Source: Kitasatospora sp. NBC_00240
GTDB lineage: Bacteria > Actinomycetota > Actinomycetes > Streptomycetales > Streptomycetaceae
Assembly (NCBI RefSeq): GCF_026342405.1
Contig: NZ_JAPEMU010000001.1
Coordinates: forward strand, 7,068,001-7,132,000
Direction of reading: 5' to 3'
DNA: 64,000 nucleotides
The notes under the pieces were generated by a model that had not been told where the DNA came from, did not search any database, and saw nothing but the letters and a program-made list of their open reading frames with translations. The translations under genes and the position numbers were made by a program. This document shows, one piece after another, positions 1 through 8,369 of this stretch. Every line of letters begins with the position of its first letter. Positions within the stretch are counted from its first letter, which is position 1.

Positions 1-564
1 GGCCTGGGTGCGGGTGTGGTCACCGCGCTGGGGGCCTTCCTGCTGACCCGGCGCCGGGGCGGCGGGATCGCGGTGGCGATCGGGCTGACCGTCGGCGGGC
101 TGGCCGGTTCGCTGATCGCCTGGCGGCTCGGCATCCGGCTCGGCCCGACCGCCGACGTGATCGCGCACGCCCGCCAGGTGGGTGACGGTCACCAGTTCAC
201 CGACGCTCTCCGGCTGGGGGCCAAGGGCGCACTGCTGGTCTGGCCGATGACGGCGATGGTGCTGCTGCTGGCGCTGTCGGCGGCCTTCGGGAAGCGCGAG
301 CAGGACCCGCCGCCGTACTGGGAGGGGGCTTACTGGCCCGCGTCCGAGCCCGATCACGCGCCCCCGGCGGACGGTGTCACCCCGGTCCCCGGGCCCACGC
401 CCCTCGACGCGCCCGCAGCGACCGACGCACCGCCGCCCGCGGACCGGCCCTTCGAGGCGCCCGCACCCGCACCGGCCCCCCCGTCGTTCGACAAGCCCGT
501 CGGGCAGCCGGTCGCCGACCGTGCGCCGACCGAGCGGCGCGAGCGTCCGGCCCCGCCGGCCTGA
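1..564 (+). CDS. Membrane protein, 5' end outside window (DUF2567-like)
   Basis: The open frame runs in from base 1, so the N terminus is missing. An in-frame GTG at 16 is probably internal. The visible part holds two hydrophobic segments flanking a short arginine-rich turn (TRRRGGG), a periplasmic-looking stretch containing ADVIAHARQVGDG, then a third hydrophobic segment and a cytoplasmic tail of about 85 residues that is almost entirely Pro/Ala/Asp. The pattern resembles actinobacterial DUF2567 membrane proteins found near his loci, but the family name is tentative. No catalytic motif is visible. A strong inverted repeat follows the stop codon and separates it from the convergent ybaK gene. 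Confidence 0.65.
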   Translation, partial: GLGAGVVTALGAFLLTRRRGGGIAVAIGLTVGGLAGSLIAWRLGIRLGPTADVIAHARQVGDGHQFTDALRLGAKGALLVWPMTAMVLLLALSAAFGKREQDPPPYWEGAYWPASEPDHAPPADGVTPVPGPTPLDAPAATDAPPPADRPFEAPAPAPAPPSFDKPVGQPVADRAPTERRERPAPPA

Positions 565-571
565 TCCACCC

Positions 572-613
572 CCGACGGCCCCTGCCCGCCCTCCGGCGGC
601 CGGGGGCCGTCGG
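572..613. terminator. Bidirectional hairpin terminator
   Basis: Perfect 11-bp inverted repeat (ccgacggcccc / ggggccgtcgg, arms 572-582 and 603-613) with a 20-nt loop. It lies between two convergent genes: the membrane protein ending at 564 and ybaK ending at 653. There is no U-tract, which is normal for Streptomyces terminators. Confidence 0.6.
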
Positions 614-652
614 CGTGTCCGGGTTCCGGTCCGGCGGCCGGGGCCGGCCGCC

Positions 653-1147
653 CTAACGGCCGATCGGGGCCGTCAGCGCCTTCGTCAGTGCCACCAGGTC
701 GGCCGGGGCGAGTTCGACCTCCAGCCCGCGCCGGCCCGCCGAGACGTACACCGTCGGGTGGGCCAGGACGGTGTCGTCCAGCACGGTGCGCAGCGGGCGG
801 CGCTGGCCCAGCGGGGAGATGCCGCCCAGCACGTAGCCGCTGCTGCGCTCGGCGGCGGCCGGCTCGGCCATCGCGGCGCGCTTGCCGCCGACGGCGGCGG
901 CCAGCGCCTTCAGGTCGAGCTTCCCGGAGACCGGCACGACACCGACGGTGAGGGTCCCGTCGACGTCGGCGACCAGTGTCTTGAAGACCTGGTCCGCCGG
1001 GACGCCCAGCAGCTCGGCCGCCTCGCCGCCGTAGGTGGCGGCCGCCGGGTCGTGCTCGTAGGCGTGCACGGTGAACGGCACACCGGCGTTCTCCAGGGCC
1101 ACCGTCGCGGGCGTGCCCTGCCCGCCCTTCTTCGCCTTCTTGGCCAT
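653..1147 (-). CDS. ybaK: YbaK/EbsC-type aminoacyl-tRNA deacylase
   Basis: The 164-residue protein is a single YbaK/ProX editing domain, the usual length for the family. Members hydrolyse mischarged tRNA, classically Cys-tRNA(Pro), in the cytoplasm. Family features visible are the N-terminal TPATVALENAGVPFTVHAYE segment, the core around QVFKTLVADVDG, the lysine-bearing VSGKLDLKALA region, and the glycine-rich YVLGGISPLGQRR motif towards the C terminus. The start is an ATG followed by a Lys-rich MAKKAKKG tail, typical of actinobacterial members. It faces the membrane protein convergently. A 7-bp tandem repeat lies just upstream of its start. Assignment to Cys-tRNA(Pro) rather than another mischarged tRNA is by family resemblance only. 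Confidence 0.9.
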   Translation of the reverse strand: MAKKAKKGGQGTPATVALENAGVPFTVHAYEHDPAAATYGGEAAELLGVPADQVFKTLVADVDGTLTVGVVPVSGKLDLKALAAAVGGKRAAMAEPAAAERSSGYVLGGISPLGQRRPLRTVLDDTVLAHPTVYVSAGRRGLEVELAPADLVALTKALTAPIGR

Positions 1148-1185
1148 CGCGGCCCTTCCCTTGCGGTCGTTCCGGGTCGTTCTAC

Positions 1186-1220
1186 GGGCAGCGGGCAGCG
1201 GGCAGCGGGCAGCGGGCAGC
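1186..1220. repeat. Five tandem copies of a 7-bp repeat
   Basis: Five perfect copies of GGGCAGC run head to tail (1186-1192, 1193-1199, 1200-1206, 1207-1213, 1214-1220) in the gap between ybaK and the LON-domain gene. The array is non-coding. A second heptad array, four copies of CCGCAGT at 15203-15230, lies between hisI and trpE. Confidence 0.9.
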
Positions 1221-1279
1221 TCGGCCGCGGTACCGTCCCGGCCGCCCGGGTACCGGCCAGGGCCGCCCGGGCCGCCCGG

Positions 1280-2008
1280 TCAGTTCGGGCTGAAGGACTG
1301 CCGGGTCAGGTCGACGGCCGGCAGCGAGGGCAGCCACGCCAGTACCGCGGCCTCGCGGCGCAGCAGCTCCAGCTCGGCGGTCAGCCGCTGGGCGGTGTCC
1401 GGGCAGGCGAGCAGCCGCTGCTTGACCGGGGTGTCGAAGACGGAGGCCGCCGCCACCAGGTACGAGAGCACCTGCGGGTCGGCCGGCAGCTCCTGCTCGC
1501 CGGCGATGCTGGCCTCCCGGGCGCCCGCCAGCCGCTTCTGGTACGTGCGGAAGGCCCGCTCCACACCCGCGGCGAGGGCCCCGGCGCCCTCACCCTGGTC
1601 CTCCTCGATCGTCTCGATCTCACCGGTCAGGTACGGCCCGCCGGTGTCGACGCTGCGCAGCCAGAACCGGGTGGTGCCGGTGACCAGCAGCTCGTACCGG
1701 CCGTCGGGCTGCGGCTGGACGGAGGCCACGTCCGCGACGCAGCCGATGTGGTGCAGGGCCTCCAGCGGGTCGCCGGTGACGGTGCCCAGGCCGTCCAGCG
1801 GACCGGCCGGGCCGTCGTTCTCGCGGACGGGGGAGACCTCCCGGCCGTCCTTGATCGCGAGCACCCCGAACCGGCGGGGCTGGTCCTCGGGCAGCGCCAG
1901 CAGGTCGGCGACGAGACGGCGGTAGCGCTCCTCGAAGACGTTGAGGGGCAGCACCAGGCCCGGGTAGAGCACCGAGTTGAGCGGGAAGAGCGGCAGCCGT
2001 TCTGTCAC
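1280..2008 (-). CDS. LON N-terminal (substrate-binding) domain protein
   Basis: A stand-alone LON substrate-binding-like domain of 242 residues without the AAA+ or peptidase parts of Lon. The N terminus LPLFPLNSVLYPGLVLPLNVFEERYR is the hallmark of the family, followed by LPEDQPRRFGVLAIKDGREV and GCVADVASVQPQPDGRYELLVTG. The C-terminal half is helical and Ala/Leu rich. The GTG start at 2008 gives MTERLPLFPL directly at the domain edge. Such free-standing proteins are widespread in actinobacteria. Their substrate is unknown, so a protein-binding or adaptor role is only an inference. It is transcribed away from hisD together with the gene upstream of it. Confidence 0.88.
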   Translation of the reverse strand: MTERLPLFPLNSVLYPGLVLPLNVFEERYRRLVADLLALPEDQPRRFGVLAIKDGREVSPVRENDGPAGPLDGLGTVTGDPLEALHHIGCVADVASVQPQPDGRYELLVTGTTRFWLRSVDTGGPYLTGEIETIEEDQGEGAGALAAGVERAFRTYQKRLAGAREASIAGEQELPADPQVLSYLVAAASVFDTPVKQRLLACPDTAQRLTAELELLRREAAVLAWLPSLPAVDLTRQSFSPN

Positions 2009-2080
2009 GGCGCTCAGCGTAGTTGCCCGAGGGCGCCACGCGCGCCCAGGTTAAGGGCCGCGCGCCCCCGGGACCGCCGT

Positions 2081-3703
2081 TCAGCCGCGTTGCAGCAGCC
2101 GCGTGGCACCCGCCACCACCGTGGTCGCCAGCACCCAGCCCACCGTCACCAGGCCGGCGGTGACCCACTGGCCGGCCCCGGCCGGGTTCCAGCCGCTCTG
2201 CCCGAGGTCGACCACCGGCAGCAGCTGCCCGAGGGTGTAGAGCGCCGCGTTCCAGTGCGGCCGCTCGTCGGCCTTGAGCGGCTCCGGCGGGTGCTGCTGG
2301 AAGAACAGGGTGCCGAGCAGCCAGGCCAGCAGCAGCCACAGCGCGGCCCGCCCGGGCCGGTAGCCGTAGCCGACGGTGGCCTCCTGGACGCGGCCCCAGA
2401 CCCGGCTGGGCAGCGGCAGGGTGGCGTGCCGGCGGCGCTGCTTGGCGTACAGCACCTCGCGGGCGTCGTCGTCGGCGCCGTCCCGGCGCAGGGCGGCGGC
2501 CAGCTGTTCGTACGACTCCGGCTGGAAGTCGACGGAGGCGCTCTCCAGCCAGGCGATCCGCTGCTGGACGCTGAACGGCGCCAGCGGGCGCAGCACCTCG
2601 TAGGTGAAGCCGGTCAGGCCCAGGTGCTTGCCCGCCGGCCAGCTGGCCGGGGCGTCGACCAGGTTGCCGACCCGGGCGCGGGAGAGCGAGACCTTGCCGG
2701 TCGGCGGCATCCGGCAGGCGAAGCGCAGCTCGGGCGTGTGGATCCGGCTCAGCGAGAGCTCCTGGCCCGGGCCCAGATGGAACTCGCCGGAGATCAGACA
2801 GGCGCTCTCGAACCTGGAGTCGGAGAGCCGGACCTTGCCGTACGCCCGGAACGGCGTGCTCGGCGACCCGGGCGGCGGGCTCTCGCCGTAGCCGGAGCCG
2901 TAGTAGGTGCGGGAGCCGTTCCAGCCGCCGTCCGCCGAGCTGGTCAGGTAGAGGGTGTGGCCGACGGACAGCCGCACCGCGTTGAGGCAGGTGGAGCTCT
3001 GCGGGGTGCTGCGCAGCTGGGCGCCGCGCAGCGAGAGCCGGCCGCCGATCCGGGCGGTGCGCAGGCTCAGCTCGCCGGTGGACTCCAGCCGGTCGGCCTC
3101 GAAGTCCTGGTGGATGCTCATGCCGTCGGCGGAGAGTGAGCGGCCGAACCGGTCGGCGCCGACGACGGCCTGGTTCAGCAGCAGGTCGGTGCCGATCCGG
3201 GCGTCGGTGAGCCGGATGCCGTCGGGTATCCGGCAGCGGGCCAGGTGCAGGTCGCCCTCGGTGGCCAGCCGGGAGGCCTCGATCCGCGGGATCAGGCAGG
3301 TGACGAAGCGCAGCGTGCCGGCCCGGGCCTCGGACATCAGCAGCTTGTTCGCGAACCGGCAGTCGTGCATCTCGACGTAGTGGGTGATGGTGCCGCCGGC
3401 CAGCACCAACGGCCCGGTGACCTGGGCGCCGGTCAGCTTCAGGGCGGCCACCCGGCCGGGTATCGGGGCCGGGCCGTCCAGCAGCAGCCGGGCGATCACC
3501 TCGGCGCGGACCGTCCGCTCCGGCCCCCAGGGAGCGTCGCCGAAGACGTCGTCCCGTTCGGCGGGGCCGTCCAGCTCCTGGTTCGATCCCGGCGCGCCGA
3601 GGCGCTCCCCGGTCCGGGTCGCGAGGTTGTAGACCACGCCCTGCCGGAACGCCTCCCACAGTCCCTGCTCCACCGGTGTCCAGTCCTCCGGCGCCTGCTC
3701 CAC
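2081..3703 (-). CDS. Membrane-associated protein with beta-repeat domain ('oxidoreductase'-annotated family)
   Basis: About 540 residues. From roughly residue 75 to 370 there is a regular repeat of short beta-strand-like units (for example LKLTGAQVTGPLVLAG, GDLHLARCRIPDGIRLTDAR, GELSLRTARIGGRLSLRGAQ), suggesting a right-handed beta-helix or pentapeptide-like stack. Two hydrophobic segments near the C terminus (WLLLAWLLGTLFFQQ and WVTAGLVTVGWVLATTVV) should anchor it in the membrane. Related Streptomyces proteins are often labelled membrane-associated oxidoreductase, but I see no nucleotide- or flavin-binding motif. I prefer the GTG at 3703, which has a GGGGGA ribosome site, over the upstream GTG at 3781, which would run into the hisD promoter. 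It is divergent from hisD. Confidence 0.75.
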   Translation of the reverse strand: MEQAPEDWTPVEQGLWEAFRQGVVYNLATRTGERLGAPGSNQELDGPAERDDVFGDAPWGPERTVRAEVIARLLLDGPAPIPGRVAALKLTGAQVTGPLVLAGGTITHYVEMHDCRFANKLLMSEARAGTLRFVTCLIPRIEASRLATEGDLHLARCRIPDGIRLTDARIGTDLLLNQAVVGADRFGRSLSADGMSIHQDFEADRLESTGELSLRTARIGGRLSLRGAQLRSTPQSSTCLNAVRLSVGHTLYLTSSADGGWNGSRTYYGSGYGESPPPGSPSTPFRAYGKVRLSDSRFESACLISGEFHLGPGQELSLSRIHTPELRFACRMPPTGKVSLSRARVGNLVDAPASWPAGKHLGLTGFTYEVLRPLAPFSVQQRIAWLESASVDFQPESYEQLAAALRRDGADDDAREVLYAKQRRRHATLPLPSRVWGRVQEATVGYGYRPGRAALWLLLAWLLGTLFFQQHPPEPLKADERPHWNAALYTLGQLLPVVDLGQSGWNPAGAGQWVTAGLVTVGWVLATTVVAGATRLLQRG

Positions 3704-3785
3704 GATGCGTCCCCCCAAGATCCCCGGCCGTCTCGGCTTTCGTATCACGGACTGAAATGCGCGGCCGCCTGTTCCGGCCACTCCT

Positions 3786-3799
3786 TACACTGGGTGGCG
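3786..3799 (+). promoter_or_regulatory. Likely -10 element of a leaderless his operon promoter
   Basis: TACACT at 3786-3791 is followed by seven bases and then the hisD GTG at 3799. A transcript starting 7-8 nt after the -10 would begin at the start codon, so hisD is predicted to be leaderless. No convincing -35 box is visible and there is no strong Shine-Dalgarno sequence. The element lies in a 95-bp divergent gap. Confidence 0.5.
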
Positions 3800-5106
3800 T
3801 GATCTCTCGAATCGACCTCCGCGGCTCCCTTGAGGACCCGCGTGACCTGCTGCCCCGTGCCGAGTTCGACGTGGAGGCCGCCCTGGAGAAGGTGCGGCCG
3901 ATCTGCGAGGACGTACGCCATCGCGGGGTCGCGGCGCTGGTCGAGATCACCGAGCGCTTCGACGGGGTGAGGCTGGCCTCCACCCGGGTCCCCGAGGCGG
4001 ACATCACCGCCGCGCTGGAGACGCTGGACCCGAAGGTCCGCGCCGCGCTGGAGGAGTCGATCCGCCGCGCCCGCCTGGTGCACCGCGAGCAGCGCCGCAC
4101 CGACCACACCGTCCAGGTGGTCCCCGGCGGCACCGTCTCCGAGCGCTGGGTGCCGGTCGACCGGGTCGGCCTGTACGTGCCGGGCGGCCTGGCCGTCTAC
4201 CCGTCCTCCGTGGTGATGAACGTCGTCCCCGCGCAGGAGGCGGGGGTGCCGGGCATCGCCGTCACCTCCCCGCCGCAGAAGGACTTCGGGGGCGCCGTGC
4301 ACCCGACGATCCTGGCGGCCTGCGCGCTGCTCGGCGTCACCGAGGTGTACTCCGTCGGCGGCGCACAGGCGGTCGCGATGTTCGCGTACGGCACCGAGGA
4401 GTGCCGCCCGGTGAACCTGGTGACCGGCCCCGGCAACATCTACGTCGCCGCCGCGAAGCGCCTGCTCAAGGGACGGATCGGCATCGACGCCGAGGCCGGC
4501 CCGACCGAGATCGCCGTCCTCGCCGACGACAGCGCCTCCCCGCGCGACGTCGCCGCGGACCTGATCAGCCAGGCCGAGCACGACCCGATGGCCGCCTCGG
4601 TGCTGGTCACCGACTCCCTGGCGCTCGCCGACGCGGTCGAGACCGAGCTGAAGGCCCAGGTCGCGGCCACCAAGCACCGCGAGCGGGTCACCGAGGCGCT
4701 CGGCGGCCGGCAGTCCGGCATCGTGCTGGTCGACGACGTCGAGCAGGGTCTCGCGGTGGTCAACGCCTACGCGGCCGAGCACCTGGAGATCCAGACCCGT
4801 GACGCCCGCGCGGTCGCCGCCCGGGTCCGCAACGCCGGGGCGATCTTCATCGGCCCGTACGCGCCCGTCTCGCTGGGCGACTACGCGGCCGGCTCCAACC
4901 ACGTGCTGCCCACCGGCGGCTGCGCCTGCCACTCCTCGGGCCTGTCCGTGCAGTCCTTCCTGCGCGGCATCCACGTCGTGGACTACTCCCGCGAGGCGCT
5001 GGCGGATGTCGCCGCGCACGTGGTGAACCTCGCAAACGCCGAGGACCTCCCGGGTCACGGCGACGCCATCCGCGCCCGCTTCGACTGGACGGTTCCCGGA
5101 ACGTGA
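3799..5106 (+). CDS. hisD: Histidinol dehydrogenase
   Basis: The enzyme catalyses the last two NAD-dependent oxidations of histidine synthesis, L-histidinol to L-histidine. The 435-residue length is typical. Visible signatures are the GPGNIYVAAAKR and GPTEIAVLADDS segments, LISQAEHDPMA with the Gln and His expected to bind the catalytic zinc, YAAEHLEIQTRDA, and GDYAAGSNHVLPT near the C terminus. The GTG at 3799 gives the conserved start ISRIDLRGS; the frame is open further upstream but that part overlaps the promoter region. It heads the operon and overlaps hisC by 4 bp (GTGA), so the two are translationally coupled. Confidence 0.97.
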   Translation: MISRIDLRGSLEDPRDLLPRAEFDVEAALEKVRPICEDVRHRGVAALVEITERFDGVRLASTRVPEADITAALETLDPKVRAALEESIRRARLVHREQRRTDHTVQVVPGGTVSERWVPVDRVGLYVPGGLAVYPSSVVMNVVPAQEAGVPGIAVTSPPQKDFGGAVHPTILAACALLGVTEVYSVGGAQAVAMFAYGTEECRPVNLVTGPGNIYVAAAKRLLKGRIGIDAEAGPTEIAVLADDSASPRDVAADLISQAEHDPMAASVLVTDSLALADAVETELKAQVAATKHRERVTEALGGRQSGIVLVDDVEQGLAVVNAYAAEHLEIQTRDARAVAARVRNAGAIFIGPYAPVSLGDYAAGSNHVLPTGGCACHSSGLSVQSFLRGIHVVDYSREALADVAAHVVNLANAEDLPGHGDAIRARFDWTVPGT

Positions 5107-6200
5107 AGATCGACGACCTGCCCGTACGGGACGAACTACGCGGCCAGTCCCCGTACGGCGCGCCGCAGCTCGACGTCCCCGTCCAGCTGAACACCAACGA
5201 GAACCCGTACCAGCTGCCCGAGCCGCTGGTGGCCCGGATCGCCGAGCGGGTCGCCGAGGCGGCCCGGAACCTCAACCGCTACCCGGACCGCGACGCCGTC
5301 GAGCTGCGCACCGAGCTGGCCCGCTACCTGACCCGCACCACCGGGTTCGAGCGGTCCCTGGAGCAGGTCTGGGCGGCGAACGGCTCCAACGAGATCATCC
5401 AGCAGCTGCTGCAGACCTTCGGCGGGCCCGGCCGCAGCGCGCTCGGCTTCGAGCCCTCGTACCAGATGCACGAGCTGATCTCGCGTGGCACCGGCACCCG
5501 GTGGATCGCCGGCCCGCGCCGCGCCGACTTCACCATCGACGTGGAGGCGGCCGTCGCCGCCCTCGCCGAGCACCGCCCGGACGTGCTGTTCATCTGCTCG
5601 CCGAACAACCCGACCGGCACCGCCGTCGCCGCCGCCACCGTGCTCGCGCTGTACGACGCCGCGCAGGCCGTCAAGCCGACCATGGTGGTCGTGGACGAGG
5701 CGTACGTCGAGTTCTCGCACCGCGACTCGCTGCTGCCGCTGCTGGCCGGCCGCCCGCTGATGGTGGTCACCCGCACCATGTCCAAGGCCTTCGGCGCGGC
5801 CGGCCTGCGGCTGGGCTACCTGGCCGCGGACAAGGCCGTGGTGGACGCCGTCCAGCTGGTCCGGCTGCCGTACCACCTGTCGGCCGTCACCCAGGCCACC
5901 GCGCTGGCCTGCCTGGAGCACACCGACACCCTGCTCGGGTACGTCGAGCGGCTCAAGGCCGAGCGGGACCGCCTCGTCGACGCGCTGCGCGGCCTCGGCC
6001 TGGACGTCACCGACTCCGACGCCAACTTCATCCAGTTCGGCACCTTCGAGGACCAGCACGCCGTCTGGCGGGCGCTCCTCGACCTCGGCGTGCTGATCCG
6101 CGACAACGGCGTTCCCGGGCAACTGCGCGTCACCGCGGGCACCCCCGCCGAGAACGACGCCTTCCTGGACGCCGTCCGCACCGTCACCAAGGAGCTCTAG
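5103..6200 (+). CDS. hisC: Histidinol-phosphate aminotransferase
   Basis: A class I/II PLP-dependent aminotransferase of 365 residues that converts imidazole-acetol phosphate and glutamate to histidinol phosphate. Motifs seen are the N-terminal LNTNENPY, SPNNPTGT in the PLP pocket, VVVDEAYVEFS, and the Schiff-base lysine (about K228) in TRTMSKAFGAAGLRLGY. The arginine in the C-terminal GQLRVTAGT segment should bind the substrate phosphate or carboxylate. Its GTG start overlaps the hisD stop. hisB follows after only 4 bp. Confidence 0.96.
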   Translation: MKIDDLPVRDELRGQSPYGAPQLDVPVQLNTNENPYQLPEPLVARIAERVAEAARNLNRYPDRDAVELRTELARYLTRTTGFERSLEQVWAANGSNEIIQQLLQTFGGPGRSALGFEPSYQMHELISRGTGTRWIAGPRRADFTIDVEAAVAALAEHRPDVLFICSPNNPTGTAVAAATVLALYDAAQAVKPTMVVVDEAYVEFSHRDSLLPLLAGRPLMVVTRTMSKAFGAAGLRLGYLAADKAVVDAVQLVRLPYHLSAVTQATALACLEHTDTLLGYVERLKAERDRLVDALRGLGLDVTDSDANFIQFGTFEDQHAVWRALLDLGVLIRDNGVPGQLRVTAGTPAENDAFLDAVRTVTKEL

Positions 6201-6204
6201 CCCT

Positions 6205-6816
6205 ATGTCCGCGAAGAACGACGGTGTCCGCACCGGCCGGGTCGAGCGCACCACCAAGGAGACCTCGGTCCTGGTCGAGATCAACCTCGACGGCACCGGG
6301 AGGACCGACATCTCCACGGGCGTCGGGTTCTACGACCACATGCTCGACCAGCTCGGCCGCCACGGCCTCTTCGACCTCACCGTGAAGACCACCGGCGACC
6401 TGCACATCGACACCCACCACACCATCGAGGACACCGCCCTCGCGCTCGGCGCCGCCTTCAAGCAGGCGCTCGGCGACAAGGTCGGCATCTACCGCTTCGG
6501 CAACTGCACCGTCCCGCTGGACGAGTCGCTGGCCCAGGTCACCGTCGACCTCTCCGGCCGCCCGTACCTGGTGCACACCGAGCCGGAGTCGATGGCGCCG
6601 ATGATCGGCAGCTACGACACCACGATGACCCGGCACATCTTCGAGTCCTTCGTGGCCCAGGCGCAGGTGGCCCTGCACATCCACGTCCCGTACGGTCGCA
6701 ACGCGCACCACATCGTCGAGTGCCAGTTCAAGGCCCTCGCGCGTGCCCTGCGCTACGCCTCCGAGCGCGACCCGCGCGCGGCCGGCATCCTCCCCTCGAC
6801 CAAGGGCGCACTGTGA
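6205..6816 (+). CDS. hisB: Imidazoleglycerol-phosphate dehydratase
   Basis: A monofunctional HisB of 203 residues, lacking the phosphatase half found in enterobacteria. It dehydrates imidazole-glycerol phosphate to imidazole-acetol phosphate using manganese. Metal-binding His clusters are visible as GFYDHMLDQLGRHG, DTHHTIEDTALALG and GRNAHHIVECQFKALA. The ATG at 6205 starts 4 bp after the hisC stop. The 3' end overlaps the next small gene by 4 bp (GTGA). Confidence 0.97.
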   Translation: MSAKNDGVRTGRVERTTKETSVLVEINLDGTGRTDISTGVGFYDHMLDQLGRHGLFDLTVKTTGDLHIDTHHTIEDTALALGAAFKQALGDKVGIYRFGNCTVPLDESLAQVTVDLSGRPYLVHTEPESMAPMIGSYDTTMTRHIFESFVAQAQVALHIHVPYGRNAHHIVECQFKALARALRYASERDPRAAGILPSTKGAL

Positions 6817-6965
6817 GCAAGGCCGCAACCCTCCTGATCATCGCCGGGCTGTTCCTGTCCGGCGGCGTGTACTCGTTCTGGAAGCAGAAGCAGTCCAAGA
6901 GCCTGGTCGCGGTCCTCGCGATCGGTGCGGCGCTGTGCCTCGTTTCCGGCGTCATGCGCCTCTAG
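6813..6965 (+). CDS. Small two-helix membrane protein inside the his operon
   Basis: A 50-residue protein read from the GTG at 6813, which overlaps the hisB stop codon. It has two hydrophobic helices (ATLLIIAGLFLSGGVYSFW and LVAVLAIGAALCLVSGV) joined by a basic turn KQKQSKS. This predicts a hairpin with both termini outside and the positive loop inside. It lies in the operon between hisB and hisH, 21 bp before hisH. The function is unknown. The translational coupling and the lack of any gap argue it is a real gene rather than a spurious frame. Confidence 0.8.
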   Translation: MSKAATLLIIAGLFLSGGVYSFWKQKQSKSLVAVLAIGAALCLVSGVMRL

Positions 6966-6986
6966 AGAGACTGGACGACAACCTTC

Positions 6987-7622
6987 ATGGCCAAGAACGT
7001 GGTGGTCCTCGACTACGGGTCGGGCAACCTGCGCTCCGCCCAGCGGGCCGTCGAGCGCACCGGTGCGAACGTCACCGTGACCTCGGACTTTCAGACCGCC
7101 CTGGACGCCGACGGCCTGCTCGTCCCCGGCGTCGGCGCCTTCGAGGCCTGCATGCGCGGGCTGAAGGCGGTGCGCGGCGACGTGATCATCGGCCGCCGGC
7201 TGGCCGGCGGCCGCCCGGTGCTCGGCATCTGCGTCGGCATGCAGATCCTGTTCGAGCGCGGCGTCGAGCACGGCGTGGAGAGCGCCGGCTGCGACGAGTG
7301 GCCCGGCACCGTCGAGCCGCTGGACGCGCCGATCGTCCCGCACATGGGCTGGAACACCGTGGACGCCCCGGAGGGCAGCCGGCTGTTCGCCGGCCTGGAC
7401 GCCGACACCCGCTTCTACTTCGTGCACTCCTACGGCGTGCGCAACTGGGAGCTCCAGGTCACCAACGACAACATCGCCGCCCCGCTGGTCACCTGGGCCA
7501 CCCACGGGCAGCCGTTCGTCGCGGCCGTCGAGAACGGCCCGCTCTGGGCCACCCAGTTCCACCCCGAGAAGTCCGGCGACGCCGGCGCCGCCCTGCTGAC
7601 CAACTGGGTCAACACCCTCTGA
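6987..7622 (+). CDS. hisH: Imidazole glycerol phosphate synthase, glutaminase subunit
   Basis: A class I glutamine amidotransferase of 211 residues that supplies ammonia to HisF. The nucleophile Cys82 lies in VLGICVGMQILF. The His-Glu pair of the triad is in QFHPEKSGDAG near the C terminus. PGVGAFEACM and MGWNTVD are further HisH markers. An ATG with a nearby GA-rich site opens the frame. It works as a heterodimer with hisF, which lies three genes downstream; priA and a RidA gene intervene. Confidence 0.97.
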   Translation: MAKNVVVLDYGSGNLRSAQRAVERTGANVTVTSDFQTALDADGLLVPGVGAFEACMRGLKAVRGDVIIGRRLAGGRPVLGICVGMQILFERGVEHGVESAGCDEWPGTVEPLDAPIVPHMGWNTVDAPEGSRLFAGLDADTRFYFVHSYGVRNWELQVTNDNIAAPLVTWATHGQPFVAAVENGPLWATQFHPEKSGDAGAALLTNWVNTL

Positions 7623-7643
7623 CATCCGGAGAGTTGCAACTCC

Positions 7644-8369
7644 ATGAGCAACCGCCTCGAACTCCTCCCCGCCGTCGACGTCCGCGACGGCCAGGCCGTC
7701 CGCCTGGTCAAGGGCGCCTCCGGCAGCGAGACCTCCTTCGGCGAGCCGCTCGCCGCCGCGCTGGCCTGGCAGAGCGCCGGCGCCGAGTGGCTGCACCTGG
7801 TCGACCTGGACGCCGCCTTCGGCACCGGCGACAACCGCGCCCTGGTCCGTGAGGTCACCGAGCGCCTCGACATCAAGGTCGAGCTCTCCGGCGGCATCCG
7901 TGACGACGCCACCCTCGCCGCCGCGCTGGCCACCGGTTGCCGCCGGGTCAACCTCGGCACCGCCGCGCTGGAGACCCCGGAGTGGGTCGCCAAGGTGATC
8001 GCCGAGCACGGCGACAAGATCGCCGTCGGCCTGGACGTGGTCGGCACCACCCTCAAGGGCCGCGGCTGGACCAAGGACGGCGGCGACCTCTACGAGGTGC
8101 TCGCCCGCCTGGACGCCGAGGGCTGCGCCCGCTACGTGGTCACCGACGTCAACCGCGACGGTACCCTCACCGGCCCCAACCTCCAGCTGCTGCGCGACGT
8201 CTGCGCCGCCACCGACCGCCCGGTGGTCGCCTCCGGCGGGGTCTCCTCGCTGGACGACCTTCGGGCCATCGCCACCCTCGTCCCCGAAGGTGTCGAGGGC
8301 GCGATCGTGGGCAAGGCACTCTACGAGCAGAAGTTCACCCTCGAAGAGGCCCTGGAGGCCGTGTCATGA
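7644..8369 (+). CDS. priA: Bifunctional HisA/TrpF isomerase PriA
   Basis: A 241-residue (beta/alpha)8 barrel of the HisA family. It has the N-terminal aspartate in LLPAVDVRDGQAVRLVKG and the C-half aspartate in VVTDVNRDGTLTGPN. Phosphate-binding loops are LSGGIRDD and VVASGGVSS. In streptomycetes and mycobacteria this protein serves both ProFAR isomerisation (histidine) and PRA isomerisation (tryptophan), because there is no separate trpF. No trpF is seen among the trp genes here, which agrees. The dual activity is inferred from the family and the context. It overlaps the next gene by 4 bp (ATGA). Confidence 0.93.
   Translation: MSNRLELLPAVDVRDGQAVRLVKGASGSETSFGEPLAAALAWQSAGAEWLHLVDLDAAFGTGDNRALVREVTERLDIKVELSGGIRDDATLAAALATGCRRVNLGTAALETPEWVAKVIAEHGDKIAVGLDVVGTTLKGRGWTKDGGDLYEVLARLDAEGCARYVVTDVNRDGTLTGPNLQLLRDVCAATDRPVVASGGVSSLDDLRAIATLVPEGVEGAIVGKALYEQKFTLEEALEAVS

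Noticed and set aside
1186..1220. CRISPR array
   Set aside because: Repeats are 7 bp and contiguous with no spacers.
374..3139. 921-residue plus-strand frame across ybaK, LON and the beta-repeat gene
   Set aside because: Runs across three minus-strand genes with known families; no motif of its own.
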